Assembly (NCBI RefSeq): GCF_000214215.1
Contig: NC_015559.1
Span: forward strand, 2,033,001-2,097,000
Direction: 5' to 3'
DNA: 64,000 nucleotides
DNA from: Marinomonas posidonica IVIA-Po-181
GTDB lineage: Bacteria > Pseudomonadota > Gammaproteobacteria > Pseudomonadales > Marinomonadaceae
A model generated the notes under the pieces. It was not told where the DNA came from and searched no databases. It worked only from the letters and a program-made list of their open reading frames with translations. The position numbers were made by a program, and so were the translations under genes. Below, piece after piece: positions 8,983 to 18,615 of this stretch (position 1 is its first letter; every line of letters begins with the position of its first letter).

Positions 8983-10656
8983 TTATTTTCCTTTTGCTTC
9001 AATTTTCGCCCACGAATCACGCAAGGTCACTGTACGATTGAACACCAAACCCTCTTCCTTCAAATCGCGACAGAAATAACCTTCACGTTCAAATTGGAAG
9101 CCTTGGCCTTTCTCTGCTTCTAACAAAGAAGGTTCTACTTTCGCACTGGTTAATACGGTTAGAGATTCTGGGTTAATAAAGTCTAAGAAGGTCTTATCTT
9201 CGTAATTTGCATCTGGCGCTTCGTTATCAAACAAACGATCGTATAGGTTTACACTCGCATCAACAGCATGCTTCGCACTCACCCAATGAATCACCCCTTT
9301 CGGCTTATAACCCTCTGGGTTCACACCCAGGGTATTTTCATCATAACGACAATGTAGCTCAATGACGTCACCAGCATCATTTTTGATCGCTTCATCACAG
9401 GTAATCACATAACCACCACGAAGACGAACAGCGCCTTCCAGCGTTAAACGCTTCCACTTACGAGGCGGCACTTCTGCAAAATCAGCCGCATCAATATACA
9501 GCTCCTTACTAAAGGGCACTTGGCGCTGACCTGCAGCTTCATTCTTCGGATGATTACTCACCGTGAAGATTTCTTCTTTGCCTTCAGGGTAGTTAGTTAA
9601 CACCACTTTAATTGGATTAAGAACCGCCATGGCGCGATTGGCATTCGCGTCTAAGTCTTCACGAATCGCATGCTCCAGCATGCCAACGTCGACCACACTG
9701 TCCGATTTAGTCACCCCAATGCGTTCACAGAAATTGCGAATAGATAAAGCAGTGTAACCGCGACGACGTAGACCTGAAATAGTCGGCATACGAGGGTCAT
9801 CCCAGCCATTAACGTGCTGCTCATCCACCAGCTGTTTTAGCTTACGCTTACTGGTCACAGTGTAATTCAAGTTTAGGCGAGCAAACTCTATTTGCTGCGG
9901 ATGAACCGTGCCCAAAGTCGCCAACACCCAATCGTATAATGGGCGATGATCTTGGAACTCCAAGGTACAAACAGAATGGGTCACGCCTTCGATTGCGTCA
10001 GACAAACAATGGGTAAAATCGTACATAGGGTATACGCACCACTGATCACCTGTTTGATGGTGGTGAACGTGACGTACGCGATAAATAATGGGGTCTCGCA
10101 GGTTGATATTTGGACTCGCCATATCAATCTTCGCGCGCAACACCACTTCCCCATCAGCGTATTTTCCCTTCTTCATGTCTTCAAAAATCGCTAAATTTTC
10201 TTCAACAGAACGGTCACGAAATGGACTATTTTTACCCGGCTCTTTCAATGTTCCGCGATATTCTCGCATTTGTTCGGCATTTAATTCACAAACATATGCC
10301 TTACCAGCTTTAATTAACTGTACAGCGAAATCGTATAACTGACCAAAGTAGTCGGAGGCAAACTTAGGCTCGTCCTTCCACTCAAATCCAAGCCATTCAA
10401 CATCACGTTTGATAGACTCGATGTACTCAACACTTTCCTTTTCAGGATTCGTATCGTCAAAACGCAAGTTACACTGACCTTGGTAGCGCTGGGCCAAGCC
10501 AAAATTCAAACAAATTGACTTTGCATGACCTATGTGAAGATAGCCATTTGGCTCAGGTGGGAAACGAGTCAGCACTTTGCCGCCGTGCTTGCCTGTTTCA
10601 TTATCTTTATCAATGATTTGGGTAATAAAATTACCTGGTTTTGACGTTTCTGACAT
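8983..10656 (-). CDS. glnS: Glutaminyl-tRNA synthetase
   Basis: Class I synthetase that charges tRNA-Gln. I place the start at the ATG at 10656 ([10 protein letters not shown]), giving 557 residues like the 554 of E. coli. An ATG further upstream at 10725 would add 23 residues that do not resemble the family. The [15 protein letters not shown] motif has HIGH at residues 41-44, and the second signature appears as VTSKRKL. The beta-barrel anticodon-binding domain occupies the C-terminal 200 residues. glnS-cysS adjacency occurs in other gammaproteobacteria. Confidence 0.97.
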   Translation of the reverse strand: MSETSKPGNFITQIIDKDNETGKHGGKVLTRFPPEPNGYLHIGHAKSICLNFGLAQRYQGQCNLRFDDTNPEKESVEYIESIKRDVEWLGFEWKDEPKFASDYFGQLYDFAVQLIKAGKAYVCELNAEQMREYRGTLKEPGKNSPFRDRSVEENLAIFEDMKKGKYADGEVVLRAKIDMASPNINLRDPIIYRVRHVHHHQTGDQWCVYPMYDFTHCLSDAIEGVTHSVCTLEFQDHRPLYDWVLATLGTVHPQQIEFARLNLNYTVTSKRKLKQLVDEQHVNGWDDPRMPTISGLRRRGYTALSIRNFCERIGVTKSDSVVDVGMLEHAIREDLDANANRAMAVLNPIKVVLTNYPEGKEEIFTVSNHPKNEAAGQRQVPFSKELYIDAADFAEVPPRKWKRLTLEGAVRLRGGYVITCDEAIKNDAGDVIELHCRYDENTLGVNPEGYKPKGVIHWVSAKHAVDASVNLYDRLFDNEAPDANYEDKTFLDFINPESLTVLTSAKVEPSLLEAEKGQGFQFEREGYFCRDLKEEGLVFNRTVTLRDSWAKIEAKGK

Positions 10657-10802
10657 GTTTGATGTAAGTCCCGATAAATATTCGTCTAACTGTGAAAATT
10701 TGTTCAACGTGCAAGTATATAGCATTTGAGTTTGTATGGGAGATGACTCAGCAAATTTCTTTTTGCGCCACTGACATTTGTACGATTAATCCATTTGTGA
10801 AC

Positions 10803-11126
10803 TTACAAGGCATATCGAGCGACAAAAAACACCAAGACTCCGATGACGATGGTCAACAACTGATGCTGACGATAGATGCCTACAGCAAATGCGGCCAACG
10901 CCCCAAGCAACCAAGGGTTATCAAGCGACACATCCATTTCACCACTTGGCATTAACACCATTGGGGTAATAATGGCCGTCAGCACGGCCACAGGCATATA
11001 TTTTAACGCTCGCTCCACATAATCTGGCATGGTCACCTTATGTGCTCGCGCCAGCAACACAAAACGAACCCCAAAGGTAACAACAAACATTCCCAAAATA
11101 ATAACAAGCGATTGCGTGACACTCAT
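10803..11126 (-). CDS. azlD: AzlD-family branched-chain amino acid transport subunit
   Basis: 107 residues with three to four hydrophobic segments, the size of AzlD and E. coli YgaH. AzlD pairs with AzlC to export branched-chain amino acids in the families studied (YgaZH exports valine; Bacillus AzlCD mediates azaleucine resistance). Its ATG overlaps the azlC stop (ATGA), and AAGGAG lies upstream. Last gene of the regulator-azlC-azlD operon. Confidence 0.92.
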   Translation of the reverse strand: MSVTQSLVIILGMFVVTFGVRFVLLARAHKVTMPDYVERALKYMPVAVLTAIITPMVLMPSGEMDVSLDNPWLLGALAAFAVGIYRQHQLLTIVIGVLVFFVARYAL

Positions 11127-11854
11127 GAGTCAACTCCTTCTAACCGAACTGCATTACCATGACGCCTCTTCCTCTGCTCAGCAAAGTAACCAACCAACAC
11201 GCCAATCACAGCCGAACTCAATAAACCTAAATTATTCGGCAAATCTGCTAATACAATAGATGACACCGCCGCACTCACGAGACATAGCCAAAAAGGGTGA
11301 TTTTTCAAATAAGGCGTAATAATTCCAATAAAGGTCGCCACCATGGCAAACTCCAACCCCCACTCGCTCATGCCGGGAATCAACTCACCCGACAACACGC
11401 CCAATACAGTGGTAACATTCCACATAAGATAAAAAGCCCAAAATGACCCAAGATACGCTTTATGGCCCGTTTTATCATTCAAGGCACCTGTCGTATACAG
11501 CGGCCTTACGGCAGCGTAAGTTTCATCAATCAATCCAAAACCCATCATCAGACGCGTCGAAAAAGGCAAATGCTTAACGTATTTCACCATGTCCGCGGCG
11601 TACAAAAGGTGGCGAAGATTCACAATAAAGGTGGTTGACACAATCACCCATATCGGCGCATTGAGCGCAATTAATCCCAACGCAACGAACTGTGCAGAGC
11701 CAGCAAACACAATGGCTGACATAGCAATGGCGAACCAAGGGCTTAAGCCATAACTGGAAGCCAAGGAACCAAATAAAATACCAAAAGGTATACCGCCAAC
11801 AATCATCGGAATGGAAGCGACAACACCTGTCTTGATGGATGCAAACGTATTCAA
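11123..11854 (-). CDS. azlC: AzlC-family branched-chain amino acid permease, TTG start
   Basis: 243-residue membrane protein with several hydrophobic segments and the AzlC features IPFGILFG near the N-terminus and FAGSAQFVALGL. It is the large subunit of the YgaZ-type exporter. The start appears to be a real TTG at 11854: AGGAGG lies six bases upstream and the TTG overlaps the stop of the regulator as TTGA. The next in-frame ATG would delete the conserved first helix. Translation is coupled to the MarR-GNAT gene upstream, which suggests the exporter is that regulator's own target. Confidence 0.93.
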   Translation of the reverse strand: MNTFASIKTGVVASIPMIVGGIPFGILFGSLASSYGLSPWFAIAMSAIVFAGSAQFVALGLIALNAPIWVIVSTTFIVNLRHLLYAADMVKYVKHLPFSTRLMMGFGLIDETYAAVRPLYTTGALNDKTGHKAYLGSFWAFYLMWNVTTVLGVLSGELIPGMSEWGLEFAMVATFIGIITPYLKNHPFWLCLVSAAVSSIVLADLPNNLGLLSSAVIGVLVGYFAEQRKRRHGNAVRLEGVDS

Positions 11855-12807
11855 GGGTTTCCTCCTAGTGCTTTTTCCATATATAAGTCAGCCCTTTTGT
11901 ATAAAGATGTGAAGGGAACAGGCTTAGCCACAAAGCCATTTTTTTCATACAGAGACTTGGCGGCTAATAAGCAATTCGCCGTTTCCAAATACAGGGTTTT
12001 CACGCCTTGAGCACACGCTATTTTATGACAATGACTTAACAGGCGTTGCGCAATTCCCATACCCTGACAATGATCGGCAACCGCGAGTTTTAAAATTTCA
12101 CCCACTTTGTCAGGATGAGGTTTAAAAGCAAGACAACCAAGCACAGACTCCTTTCCATCTCGTTCACACACAGCCAACCAGATTTGTCCATGATACTGAG
12201 ACATCCAAGCCTTCGGAGAGTCTAATAGCTCGTAATCGTGTTTATTAATTTGCCCAGGAAAATAGCGTTCAAGCCAGTTCATATTCAAATCATGAAAAGC
12301 TAATTGATGCTGTTCAGATTCTAATTGCACTATCGTGATGTCAGACAATCGATCCAACACCTTATTTGCTACACTGTCTGTTAATACTTGCTGTTCCAAC
12401 TTTACCAAAGCCGTCATAAAGTCATCGCTTGAAAAGGACAGCATGCGCTCTAACACTTGTTGCATCTCCAACAAAACAGGTTCCACTTTCGCCATCGCCT
12501 GTTGACCCATTGATGATAAAGTCAACATAGTGCGACGCTGGTCTCGCTGATCCTGAATTTTATCCAACAAGGCTTCGTTTAGCATTTTGCTGATTTGCTT
12601 ACTGATCGCTGGATGACTCAAATGGAGACGATCTGCCATTTCTGTCACAGATAACGCTCCCTCAACTTGCAACAAACGCAGTATCGGAAAATAGGTCGAT
12701 GAGATTGGAATCTCACAATACCCATAAATCTCTTGGACTTGCGCAAAAAGATAATCACTTAAACGCTTCATTCGACTCCCTAATGTCAGCACGCCAAACT
12801 GCTCCAT
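11851..12807 (-). CDS. MarR-type regulator fused to a GNAT acetyltransferase
   Basis: 318 residues from the ATG at 12807, which has a perfect AAGGAGG five bases upstream; a GTG at 12813 overlaps that site and is rejected. Residues 1-145 form a MarR-like winged-helix domain (recognition helix near HLSHPAISKQISKM, wing with DQRDQRRTML). Residues 160-318 form a GNAT fold with the acetyl-CoA loop DHCQGMGIAQRLL. The fusion architecture is known in bacteria, usually with unknown ligands. Here it heads the azlCD operon, overlapping azlC by four bases, so it probably senses or acetylates an amino acid related to the exported substrate. Confidence 0.9.
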   Translation of the reverse strand: MEQFGVLTLGSRMKRLSDYLFAQVQEIYGYCEIPISSTYFPILRLLQVEGALSVTEMADRLHLSHPAISKQISKMLNEALLDKIQDQRDQRRTMLTLSSMGQQAMAKVEPVLLEMQQVLERMLSFSSDDFMTALVKLEQQVLTDSVANKVLDRLSDITIVQLESEQHQLAFHDLNMNWLERYFPGQINKHDYELLDSPKAWMSQYHGQIWLAVCERDGKESVLGCLAFKPHPDKVGEILKLAVADHCQGMGIAQRLLSHCHKIACAQGVKTLYLETANCLLAAKSLYEKNGFVAKPVPFTSLYKRADLYMEKALGGNP

Positions 12808-12874
12808 ATCCACCTCCTTAATAAAGCAATACAGCCATCTTCAAACTGGATGATAACAAGTTTTTCAAATTTGC

Positions 12875-12886
12875 GTAACCGGTTAC
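12875..12886. promoter_or_regulatory. Perfect 12-bp palindrome GTAACCGGTTAC, possible operator
   Basis: It lies in the 184-base gap between the divergent MarR-GNAT gene (start 12807) and queC (start 12992). Position fits an operator for the MarR-GNAT regulator. The core also resembles LacI-family operators, and no LacI gene is seen nearby. A TATACT at 12953-12958 with TTGACA at 12933-12938 could be a queC promoter, but the 14-base spacing is short. Confidence 0.45.
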
Positions 12887-12991
12887 ATATATAAAACTCC
12901 AAAGATTGCTTTTAACTCAGCTAACCACTCGTTTGACACCACCAACCTCTGCTATACTGCGCCCCAAATTTATTCCCATCGGAGAAACAAA

Positions 12992-13654
12992 ATGTCAGAA
13001 AAAGCCGTCGTGGTATATTCAGGCGGAATGGACTCATTTACTGTGCTCAACACCGCCATCCAACAAGGACTAGAAGTTTATGCGATCTCCTTTAACTATG
13101 GTCAAAAGCACAGCAAAGAACTGCAAGTCGCCGCTCAGGTTTGTCAGAGTCTAAACATTCCTCATAAAATTGTTGATATCACCGCCATCAACAGCTTGAT
13201 GGCCAATTCGTCTCTTACCAGTGACGAAGACATCCCTGAAGGCCATTACGAAAGTGACAGCATGAAGTCCACTGTCGTACCGAATCGCAACATGGTGCTG
13301 CTGTCCATGGCTATTGCTTATGCTGTGTCTTTGGAGGCAGGCAAGGTATATTACGGTGCTCATTCAGGTGACCATCACATTTATCCAGATTGCCGACCAG
13401 AATTTGTCGATGCGATGAATGCGGTTGCTCAGATTGCCAACTACCAAGCAGTCGACATTGTTACTCCTTTCTTACACTCATCTAAAGGTGAGATTTTGAA
13501 AGCCGGTTTAGACATGAAGTTGAACTATGGAAACACCTGGACTTGCTATAATGGCCGCGAAAAGTCCTGCGGCAAATGCGGTGCTTGTAACGAACGCCTA
13601 GAAGCCTTTGCCGAACAAGGTCAGACCGACCCACTAGAATACGAATTAAGTTAA
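12992..13654 (+). CDS. queC: 7-cyano-7-deazaguanine synthase QueC
   Basis: Converts 7-carboxy-7-deazaguanine, ammonia and ATP into preQ0 for queuosine tRNA modification. It has 220 residues. The N-terminal PP-loop motif SGGMDS covers residues 10-15, and the C-terminal zinc-binding CGKCGAC cluster is intact. GGAG lies upstream of the ATG. queE follows about 95 bases downstream, so both steps from carboxy-tetrahydropterin to preQ0 are encoded together. I found no preQ1 riboswitch upstream. Confidence 0.97.
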   Translation: MSEKAVVVYSGGMDSFTVLNTAIQQGLEVYAISFNYGQKHSKELQVAAQVCQSLNIPHKIVDITAINSLMANSSLTSDEDIPEGHYESDSMKSTVVPNRNMVLLSMAIAYAVSLEAGKVYYGAHSGDHHIYPDCRPEFVDAMNAVAQIANYQAVDIVTPFLHSSKGEILKAGLDMKLNYGNTWTCYNGREKSCGKCGACNERLEAFAEQGQTDPLEYELS

Positions 13655-13749
13655 ACTTGCTCTAACACTTGGCTTTTGTTCCACAAACGTCCAAGTCATT
13701 AGGTGACAACCCTACCTCGACTGTTTTTCGAGGCATACAAGGTAAGCAC

Positions 13750-14400
13750 ATGTACTCTGTAAAAGAAGCCTTTTACTCCTTGCAAGGAGAAGGCGCACAC
13801 GCTGGACGCCCAGCATTATTCTGCCGTTTTACGGGCTGTAACCTTTGGTCAGGCCTAGAAAAAACACGCTCTCAATCGGATTGCCAATTCTGTGATACAG
13901 ACTTCATCGGCACCGATGGACAAAATGGTGGCAAATTTCGTTCAGCCGAATTACTACTCAAGCACCTCGACGCGTTATGGCCCGCCCAACAGGAATACAA
14001 ATATGTGGTATTTACCGGTGGCGAACCTGCTCTTCAATTAGACGATGCATTAATTAGCACAATGAAGCAGGCAGGCTATACGATTGCCATTGAAACCAAC
14101 GGCACCTTACCTTTACCTCAAGGGATTGATTGGATTTGCGTGAGCCCTAAAACCAACAAACCACTTGTGGTCACCAAAGGCAATGAGTTGAAGTTGGTGT
14201 ATCCACAACACCACTTACTACCAAACCAATTTGAAACACTGGCCTTTGATCATTTTTACCTTCAGCCTATGGATCAAAGCCACTTAACGGCTAACCAAAT
14301 TCCACTACAAGACACCCAGGCAGCCACTTTAAATTATTGTTTAGCACATCCAAGGTGGCGTCTGAGCCTACAAACACATAAAATGCTCAACATCGATTAG
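13750..14400 (+). CDS. queE: 7-carboxy-7-deazaguanine synthase QueE (radical SAM)
   Basis: Radical SAM enzyme that makes the 7-deazaguanine ring of queuosine precursors. I start it at the ATG at 13750 (MYSVKEAFYSLQGEG), with AAGG seven bases upstream, giving 217 residues. The longer frame from TTG at 13669 adds residues that are not family-like. The cluster cysteines are Cys30, Cys45 and Cys48, a C-x14-C-x2-C pattern special to this QueE group rather than the usual CxxxCxxC. The SAM-binding GGEP motif is present (FTGGEPAL). Confidence 0.96.
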   Translation: MYSVKEAFYSLQGEGAHAGRPALFCRFTGCNLWSGLEKTRSQSDCQFCDTDFIGTDGQNGGKFRSAELLLKHLDALWPAQQEYKYVVFTGGEPALQLDDALISTMKQAGYTIAIETNGTLPLPQGIDWICVSPKTNKPLVVTKGNELKLVYPQHHLLPNQFETLAFDHFYLQPMDQSHLTANQIPLQDTQAATLNYCLAHPRWRLSLQTHKMLNID

Positions 14401-14439
14401 CTGTCCAAATTTAGACTGATATAAAATAAGGAATGAAAC

Positions 14440-14943
14440 ATGATTATTTTACACACCAACCACGGCGATATTCAGATTCAACTTGATTACGAAAAAGCGC
14501 CTAAGACAGCAAAAAACTTTGAAGACTATGTGACTTCAGGTTTTTATGACGGAATCATCTTCCACCGTGTCATTAATGGCTTCATGGTTCAAGGTGGCGG
14601 CTTTGAACCAGGCATGACTCAGAAAGACACTCGCGCTCCAATCGAAAACGAAGCTGACAATGGTCTAACGAACGACGCAGGCACATTGGCAATGGCCCGT
14701 ACTATGGACCCTCATTCAGCTTCCGCTCAATTCTTTATCAACGTCGCGGATAATAGCTTCCTAAATCACCGCAGCAAAACTCCTGACGGTTGGGGTTATG
14801 CCGTATTTGGTAAAGTAACGGCCGGCATGGACGTGGTAAACAAAATAAAAGAAGTCAGTACAACCGTTAAAGCAGGACACCAAGATGTGCCAGCTGAAGA
14901 TGTGATCATTGAGTCAGCTGAACTGGTAAAAAGCGAAGGCTAA
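14440..14943 (+). CDS. ppiB: Peptidyl-prolyl cis-trans isomerase B (cyclophilin)
   Basis: 167 residues with no signal peptide, like cytoplasmic PpiB (164 in E. coli). The cyclophilin core [13 protein letters not shown], the SASAQFFIN segment and the GYAVFGKV strand are intact. AAGGA precedes the ATG. It overlaps lpxH by one base (TAATG), an arrangement I also recall from other gammaproteobacteria. Confidence 0.97.
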   Translation: MIILHTNHGDIQIQLDYEKAPKTAKNFEDYVTSGFYDGIIFHRVINGFMVQGGGFEPGMTQKDTRAPIENEADNGLTNDAGTLAMARTMDPHSASAQFFINVADNSFLNHRSKTPDGWGYAVFGKVTAGMDVVNKIKEVSTTVKAGHQDVPAEDVIIESAELVKSEG

Positions 14944-15722
14944 TGACCCGATTCTTTATTTCAGATTTACATCTAAGTGACAAACGCCCGGATCTCATCC
15001 GGGCGTTTGTTCAAATGATGGATGAACTTAAAGCTCAGAAAACGCCCGCGGAACTGTATCTATTAGGGGATTTTTATGAAGCTTGGATTGGTGATGATTA
15101 TCAACCCGAATGGAATCAACCGATTGAACTTGCCTTAGCACAATTATCTCAATCCGGTTGGCAGATCTACTTTCTGCACGGCAATCGTGATTTTTTAATT
15201 GGGCAAGCTTGGCTAACCCGTATTGGTGCCAGATTACTCGACGAACAAAGCGAACTTAGCCTGGAAGAAGGCAAGCTTTTGCTTGCTCATGGGGATGAAT
15301 ATTGCTTAGCCGATACCGAATATCAAGCCTTTCGTCGCACCGTTCGTTCTCCCGCCTGGCAACAACAGATTCTCAGCTTACCGATTGAGCAGCGCATTGC
15401 CTTAGCAGCACAGCTGCGCAATGACAGCCAAGCCATGGCGTCTGAAAAAGCCATGAGCATTATGGACGTAACGGAACAAGCTGTGATCGATTCATTGCAA
15501 CAACATACTTGCACCGCCATTATCCATGGCCATACTCACCGACCAGAGATTCATCACAATGGACAATACATACGTTGCGTTCTAGGTGATTGGGACAAGT
15601 ACATCTGGTTTGCTGAGGTCCAGCAAGGTCAATTTAAGCAATCACGCTCAAGCGTTGAAGCCTTCTTAAAACAAGGGCTAGAGGCTTTGCAAACGGTTCA
15701 TCAACAAACGCTATTTCACTAG
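14943..15722 (+). CDS. lpxH: UDP-2,3-diacylglucosamine diphosphatase LpxH
   Basis: Peripheral membrane calcineurin-type hydrolase of lipid A synthesis, forming lipid X plus UMP. It has 259 residues against 240 in E. coli. Metal-binding motifs appear in order: SDLHLS, GDFYEAWIGDD, HGNRDF, HGDEYC and HGHTHRP. It is translationally coupled to ppiB, and a strong terminator follows seven bases after the stop. The C-terminal tail is about 20 residues longer than in E. coli. Confidence 0.97.
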   Translation: MTRFFISDLHLSDKRPDLIRAFVQMMDELKAQKTPAELYLLGDFYEAWIGDDYQPEWNQPIELALAQLSQSGWQIYFLHGNRDFLIGQAWLTRIGARLLDEQSELSLEEGKLLLAHGDEYCLADTEYQAFRRTVRSPAWQQQILSLPIEQRIALAAQLRNDSQAMASEKAMSIMDVTEQAVIDSLQQHTCTAIIHGHTHRPEIHHNGQYIRCVLGDWDKYIWFAEVQQGQFKQSRSSVEAFLKQGLEALQTVHQQTLFH

Positions 15723-15728
15723 CGCACA

Positions 15729-15761
15729 AAAAAACCAGTAAGTATTGCTTACTGGTTTTTT
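15729..15761. terminator. Bidirectional terminator after lpxH
   Basis: Fourteen-base stem AAAAAACCAGTAAG/CTTACTGGTTTTTT with a 5-base loop and flanking A/T runs on both sides. It lies between the convergent lpxH and the gene ending at 15780, and can end both. Confidence 0.9.
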
Positions 15762-15779
15762 AATCGAGGGTGTTTTGAC

Positions 15780-16091
15780 TCATCGCCCTAACAACTCTTT
15801 TACCCAAGTCGTTTCTTCAGTTTGACGAGAACGATCAAACTCCAGATTACGATGATGTAGCATGGCAATCGCTCTGAAGAAGGCGTTATTTACCATCACG
15901 GGTGACAACTTAACACCATGCTCTTGCCACCAGTAATGCTGTGCCTTACTGGTTAACACCTGATATAAATAATCCAACTCCATTGAGCCGCGGTACATCA
16001 CATCCAGATCGACAATGGGATCGACTTTTGCGATTTCCAGCGCTAACCAATAAGTCACGTCTGGCAAGGTTTCACTTTTTTGCGAGCTCAT
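15780..16091 (-). CDS. Hypothetical 103-residue protein
   Basis: Small soluble protein with aromatic-rich helical segments (YWLALEIAK, HYWWQEHG) and no signal peptide. No family is recognised. AGGAGACC lies just before its ATG. It is 93 bases downstream of miaE on the same strand and may be cotranscribed. Confidence 0.75.
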   Translation of the reverse strand: MSSQKSETLPDVTYWLALEIAKVDPIVDLDVMYRGSMELDYLYQVLTSKAQHYWWQEHGVKLSPVMVNNAFFRAIAMLHHRNLEFDRSRQTEETTWVKELLGR

Positions 16092-16184
16092 AAGTAGGTC
16101 TCCTAATGAGATTACATTATGAGTTTAGCAGTTCACTGCCTTACCAATGTTAAGAACCGAAATAGCTTTGTGCTAATTTGTAAC

Positions 16185-16796
16185 TTATGCAGCACTCGGC
16201 GGGCCACTGTGCACGCGGAATTCAACGTCTGGCTCGGTAATCAATTTATGCTCCAGCTCGCGGAAAAACGCGACTCGCTCATCGATTGATTCATTCGCGT
16301 ATTCTTCAGCCAAGGCAAGGTAATCTTCAAAATGGCGCGCTTCAGATTTAAGTAAGGATATATAGAACTTTGACAATTCTTCATCCAAATGTGGGGCCAA
16401 TACAGCAAAACGTTCACAAGAACGAGCTTCCACAAAAGCACCTATGATCAGGGTATCCACTAAGCGAGCAGGCTCATGCGTACGAATATGTTTACGTAGT
16501 CCGTCAGCATAACGAGATGCCGTAAGATGCTCATAGGCCACATCACGATTGCGCATGAGTTTATGAACTTGTTCAAAATGCAGTAGCTCTTCTCGTGCTA
16601 AACGAGACATTTTATGTAAAAGGTTATCGCGATCTACGTAACGATACATTAAGCTCATAGCCGTTGATGCGGCTTTTTTTTCACAATGCGCATGATCATT
16701 TAAAAGTAAGTTTTGGTTTTCTATGGCCCAATTCACCCAAGCTTCAGGGGATTGACAGGGAAGAAACGCGACAAGCTCAGGGTACGCGGATAACAT
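16185..16796 (-). CDS. miaE: tRNA-(ms2io6A37) hydroxylase MiaE
   Basis: Diiron monooxygenase that hydroxylates the isopentenyl side chain of ms2i6A37 in tRNAs reading UNN codons. It has 203 residues. Ferritin-like iron ligands are visible as EKKAAS, the EELLHFEQ motif, EARSCERF and EARHFEDY. It belongs to the MiaE-like family common in Pseudomonas and Marinomonas. The oxygen-dependent product is known to report aerobic growth in Salmonella. Confidence 0.93.
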   Translation of the reverse strand: MLSAYPELVAFLPCQSPEAWVNWAIENQNLLLNDHAHCEKKAASTAMSLMYRYVDRDNLLHKMSRLAREELLHFEQVHKLMRNRDVAYEHLTASRYADGLRKHIRTHEPARLVDTLIIGAFVEARSCERFAVLAPHLDEELSKFYISLLKSEARHFEDYLALAEEYANESIDERVAFFRELEHKLITEPDVEFRVHSGPPSAA

Positions 16797-16884
16797 TAGT
16801 CTACCTTTTTGTGTTAAAAAACGAGATTATACTAGTTATTCGCCATTTAGGCAGCAACGTCTTGATTTGGAAATCAATTTCGTA

Positions 16885-18615
16885 ATGAATGAATTTTATC
16901 AACCTACAAAATTAAAAATCGGCCAACATGTTGGCGTTGAACTGGACCCTTACATTTTGAACTACCCTATGGACAGCCAAAAAACCACTTGGATGGCGGA
17001 TCAGGGTGGTCGTCCATTTGTCCTGCGTTTTTATCAATCAGACAAAGGTAAGGTAGAAGAGTTTTTACAAAACGCTCGCAAATACACCAGCATAAAGCAT
17101 CCTGCGATCACACCTAACTACCCTCCTTTTTATTCAAACTTGTGGGTATTTTCTTGCTCGGCTGTGTGTGGTGGTGAAAACCTTTACAGTTTTCTAGGCA
17201 AATACCCAGAGGGTGCCCCTTTAAATGTGGTGATCAGCCTCTTGGATGGCATAGCAAAAGCGTTAGACCAGGCCCATAACAACAACTTGTTGCATGGCCA
17301 TCTTGATTTATCGTCCGTTCAGGTCGTCAACGGCATCGGTATTATGACAGGATTTGGTGCACACAATTGGATGCAGAAAATTGACGACAAAGACATGGAC
17401 AACCGCTTCATTCCGCCAGAATATCGCAAACAGGATCAAAAGAAGTCCCCAGCAGCAGATAGATTCGCCTTTATGCGGCTTTTAATGGCTGCCTTACTGG
17501 GAGAATCCATACTGGATAAAAACCTAGCAACCGACTTACCAGAATCTCACACACACTTAAGTGATAATACTTGGCAAAAACTCGTCAAATGGACCCGTGA
17601 AAGCGAACAAGCTAGGCCTAAAAATCTCACCGAAGTCATCCGCCTGATTCGCGCAAACCTTTACAAACCTGATTCCCAAGATGAATCGGCACTCAAAACC
17701 TACATTCGACGCCAGGTAAAAAAGGTCAACAAAAAGCTCATTGGTATTAGCGCTGCCTCTGTCGCCAGCCTAATACTAGCGTTGATTTTTTGGCCAGAAG
17801 CAAACGAAGACCCCATTGCAATCAAACCAGCACCCGCCAAAATAGAGAAACAAGAAACCCCGTTTGAGAAACTTCCCAAGGTACTGGAGGAACCACTCGC
17901 AACTGGCGGCACAGCCCCTAAAGTCGAAAAAATCCCACCGGCGACTTTTTTGATGGGCGATCAAAATCGCTTTGGTGACGACAATGAAAAACCCGTCCAT
18001 GAAGTGGACATCCCCAATGGCTTTTACATCAGTAAATACGAAGTAACCTTTGATCAATACGACAAATTTGCTCAAGCCACTGGTCGAAGCCTGCCCCTTG
18101 ATAATGGCTGGGGGCGCGGCAAAAGACCGGCCATCAATGTCAGCTGGTATGATGCAAAAGCTTATACAGCATGGTTGTCTGAACAAACAGGGCAAGAGTA
18201 TCGACTGCCAACTGAAATCGAATGGGAATATTCTGCGCGAGCCGATTCCAGCACGGCTTTCTGGTATGGCAACGACGTTAAGCCCGGGTATAGCGTTTGT
18301 GACAGCTGCGGCAGTCAATGGGATGCCGTATCGACTGGCCCTGTCGGAAGCCAGGCCAGCAACCCTCTTGGTTTGTTTGATATGCATGGCAATGTAGCCG
18401 AATGGATAGAAGATTGTTATCACGACTCTTATGAAGGCGCCCCTACAAATAATCAGGTGTGGCTGGATAATCAATGCGATAATCGAGTACTACGCGGTGG
18501 TTCTTGGTTCGATATTCCAAGGGTTGGTAGAAGTGCGACACGCTATCGAGCACAGCCGGACCTGAAAGCCAGCAACTGGGGATTTCGTGTGGTGAGAGTG
18601 ATTCAGCCCCTGTGA
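16885..18615 (+). CDS. Pseudokinase-transmembrane-SUMF1 fusion protein
   Basis: 576 residues from the ATG at 16885; a TTG at 16867 would add six residues. Residues 1-270 look like a serine/threonine kinase fold that has lost catalysis: HRD is replaced in HGHLDLSSVQV, DFG by GFG (MTGFGAHNW), and no VAIK lysine is evident, while the APE-like PPEYR remains. A membrane segment follows around residues 290-310 (ASLILALIFW). The C-terminal 230 residues are a SUMF1/formylglycine-generating-enzyme-type domain (FLMGDQ, RLPTEIEWEYSARA, GNVAEWIEDC, LRGGSWF, NWGFRVV), predicted periplasmic. The cysteine pair of true sulfatase-activating enzymes is not obvious, so enzymatic activity is uncertain. No sulfatase gene is nearby. 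Confidence 0.88.
   Translation: MNEFYQPTKLKIGQHVGVELDPYILNYPMDSQKTTWMADQGGRPFVLRFYQSDKGKVEEFLQNARKYTSIKHPAITPNYPPFYSNLWVFSCSAVCGGENLYSFLGKYPEGAPLNVVISLLDGIAKALDQAHNNNLLHGHLDLSSVQVVNGIGIMTGFGAHNWMQKIDDKDMDNRFIPPEYRKQDQKKSPAADRFAFMRLLMAALLGESILDKNLATDLPESHTHLSDNTWQKLVKWTRESEQARPKNLTEVIRLIRANLYKPDSQDESALKTYIRRQVKKVNKKLIGISAASVASLILALIFWPEANEDPIAIKPAPAKIEKQETPFEKLPKVLEEPLATGGTAPKVEKIPPATFLMGDQNRFGDDNEKPVHEVDIPNGFYISKYEVTFDQYDKFAQATGRSLPLDNGWGRGKRPAINVSWYDAKAYTAWLSEQTGQEYRLPTEIEWEYSARADSSTAFWYGNDVKPGYSVCDSCGSQWDAVSTGPVGSQASNPLGLFDMHGNVAEWIEDCYHDSYEGAPTNNQVWLDNQCDNRVLRGGSWFDIPRVGRSATRYRAQPDLKASNWGFRVVRVIQPL

Noticed and set aside
12820-12991. preQ1 riboswitch upstream of queC
   Set aside because: The leader lacks the small pseudoknot pattern and the A-rich tail of preQ1 aptamers; only promoter-like hexamers and a DNA palindrome are seen.
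17776-18474. 232-residue open frame antisense to the pseudokinase-SUMF1 gene
   Set aside because: The opposite frame encodes a recognisable multi-domain protein; the antisense product shows no domain and no ribosome site.
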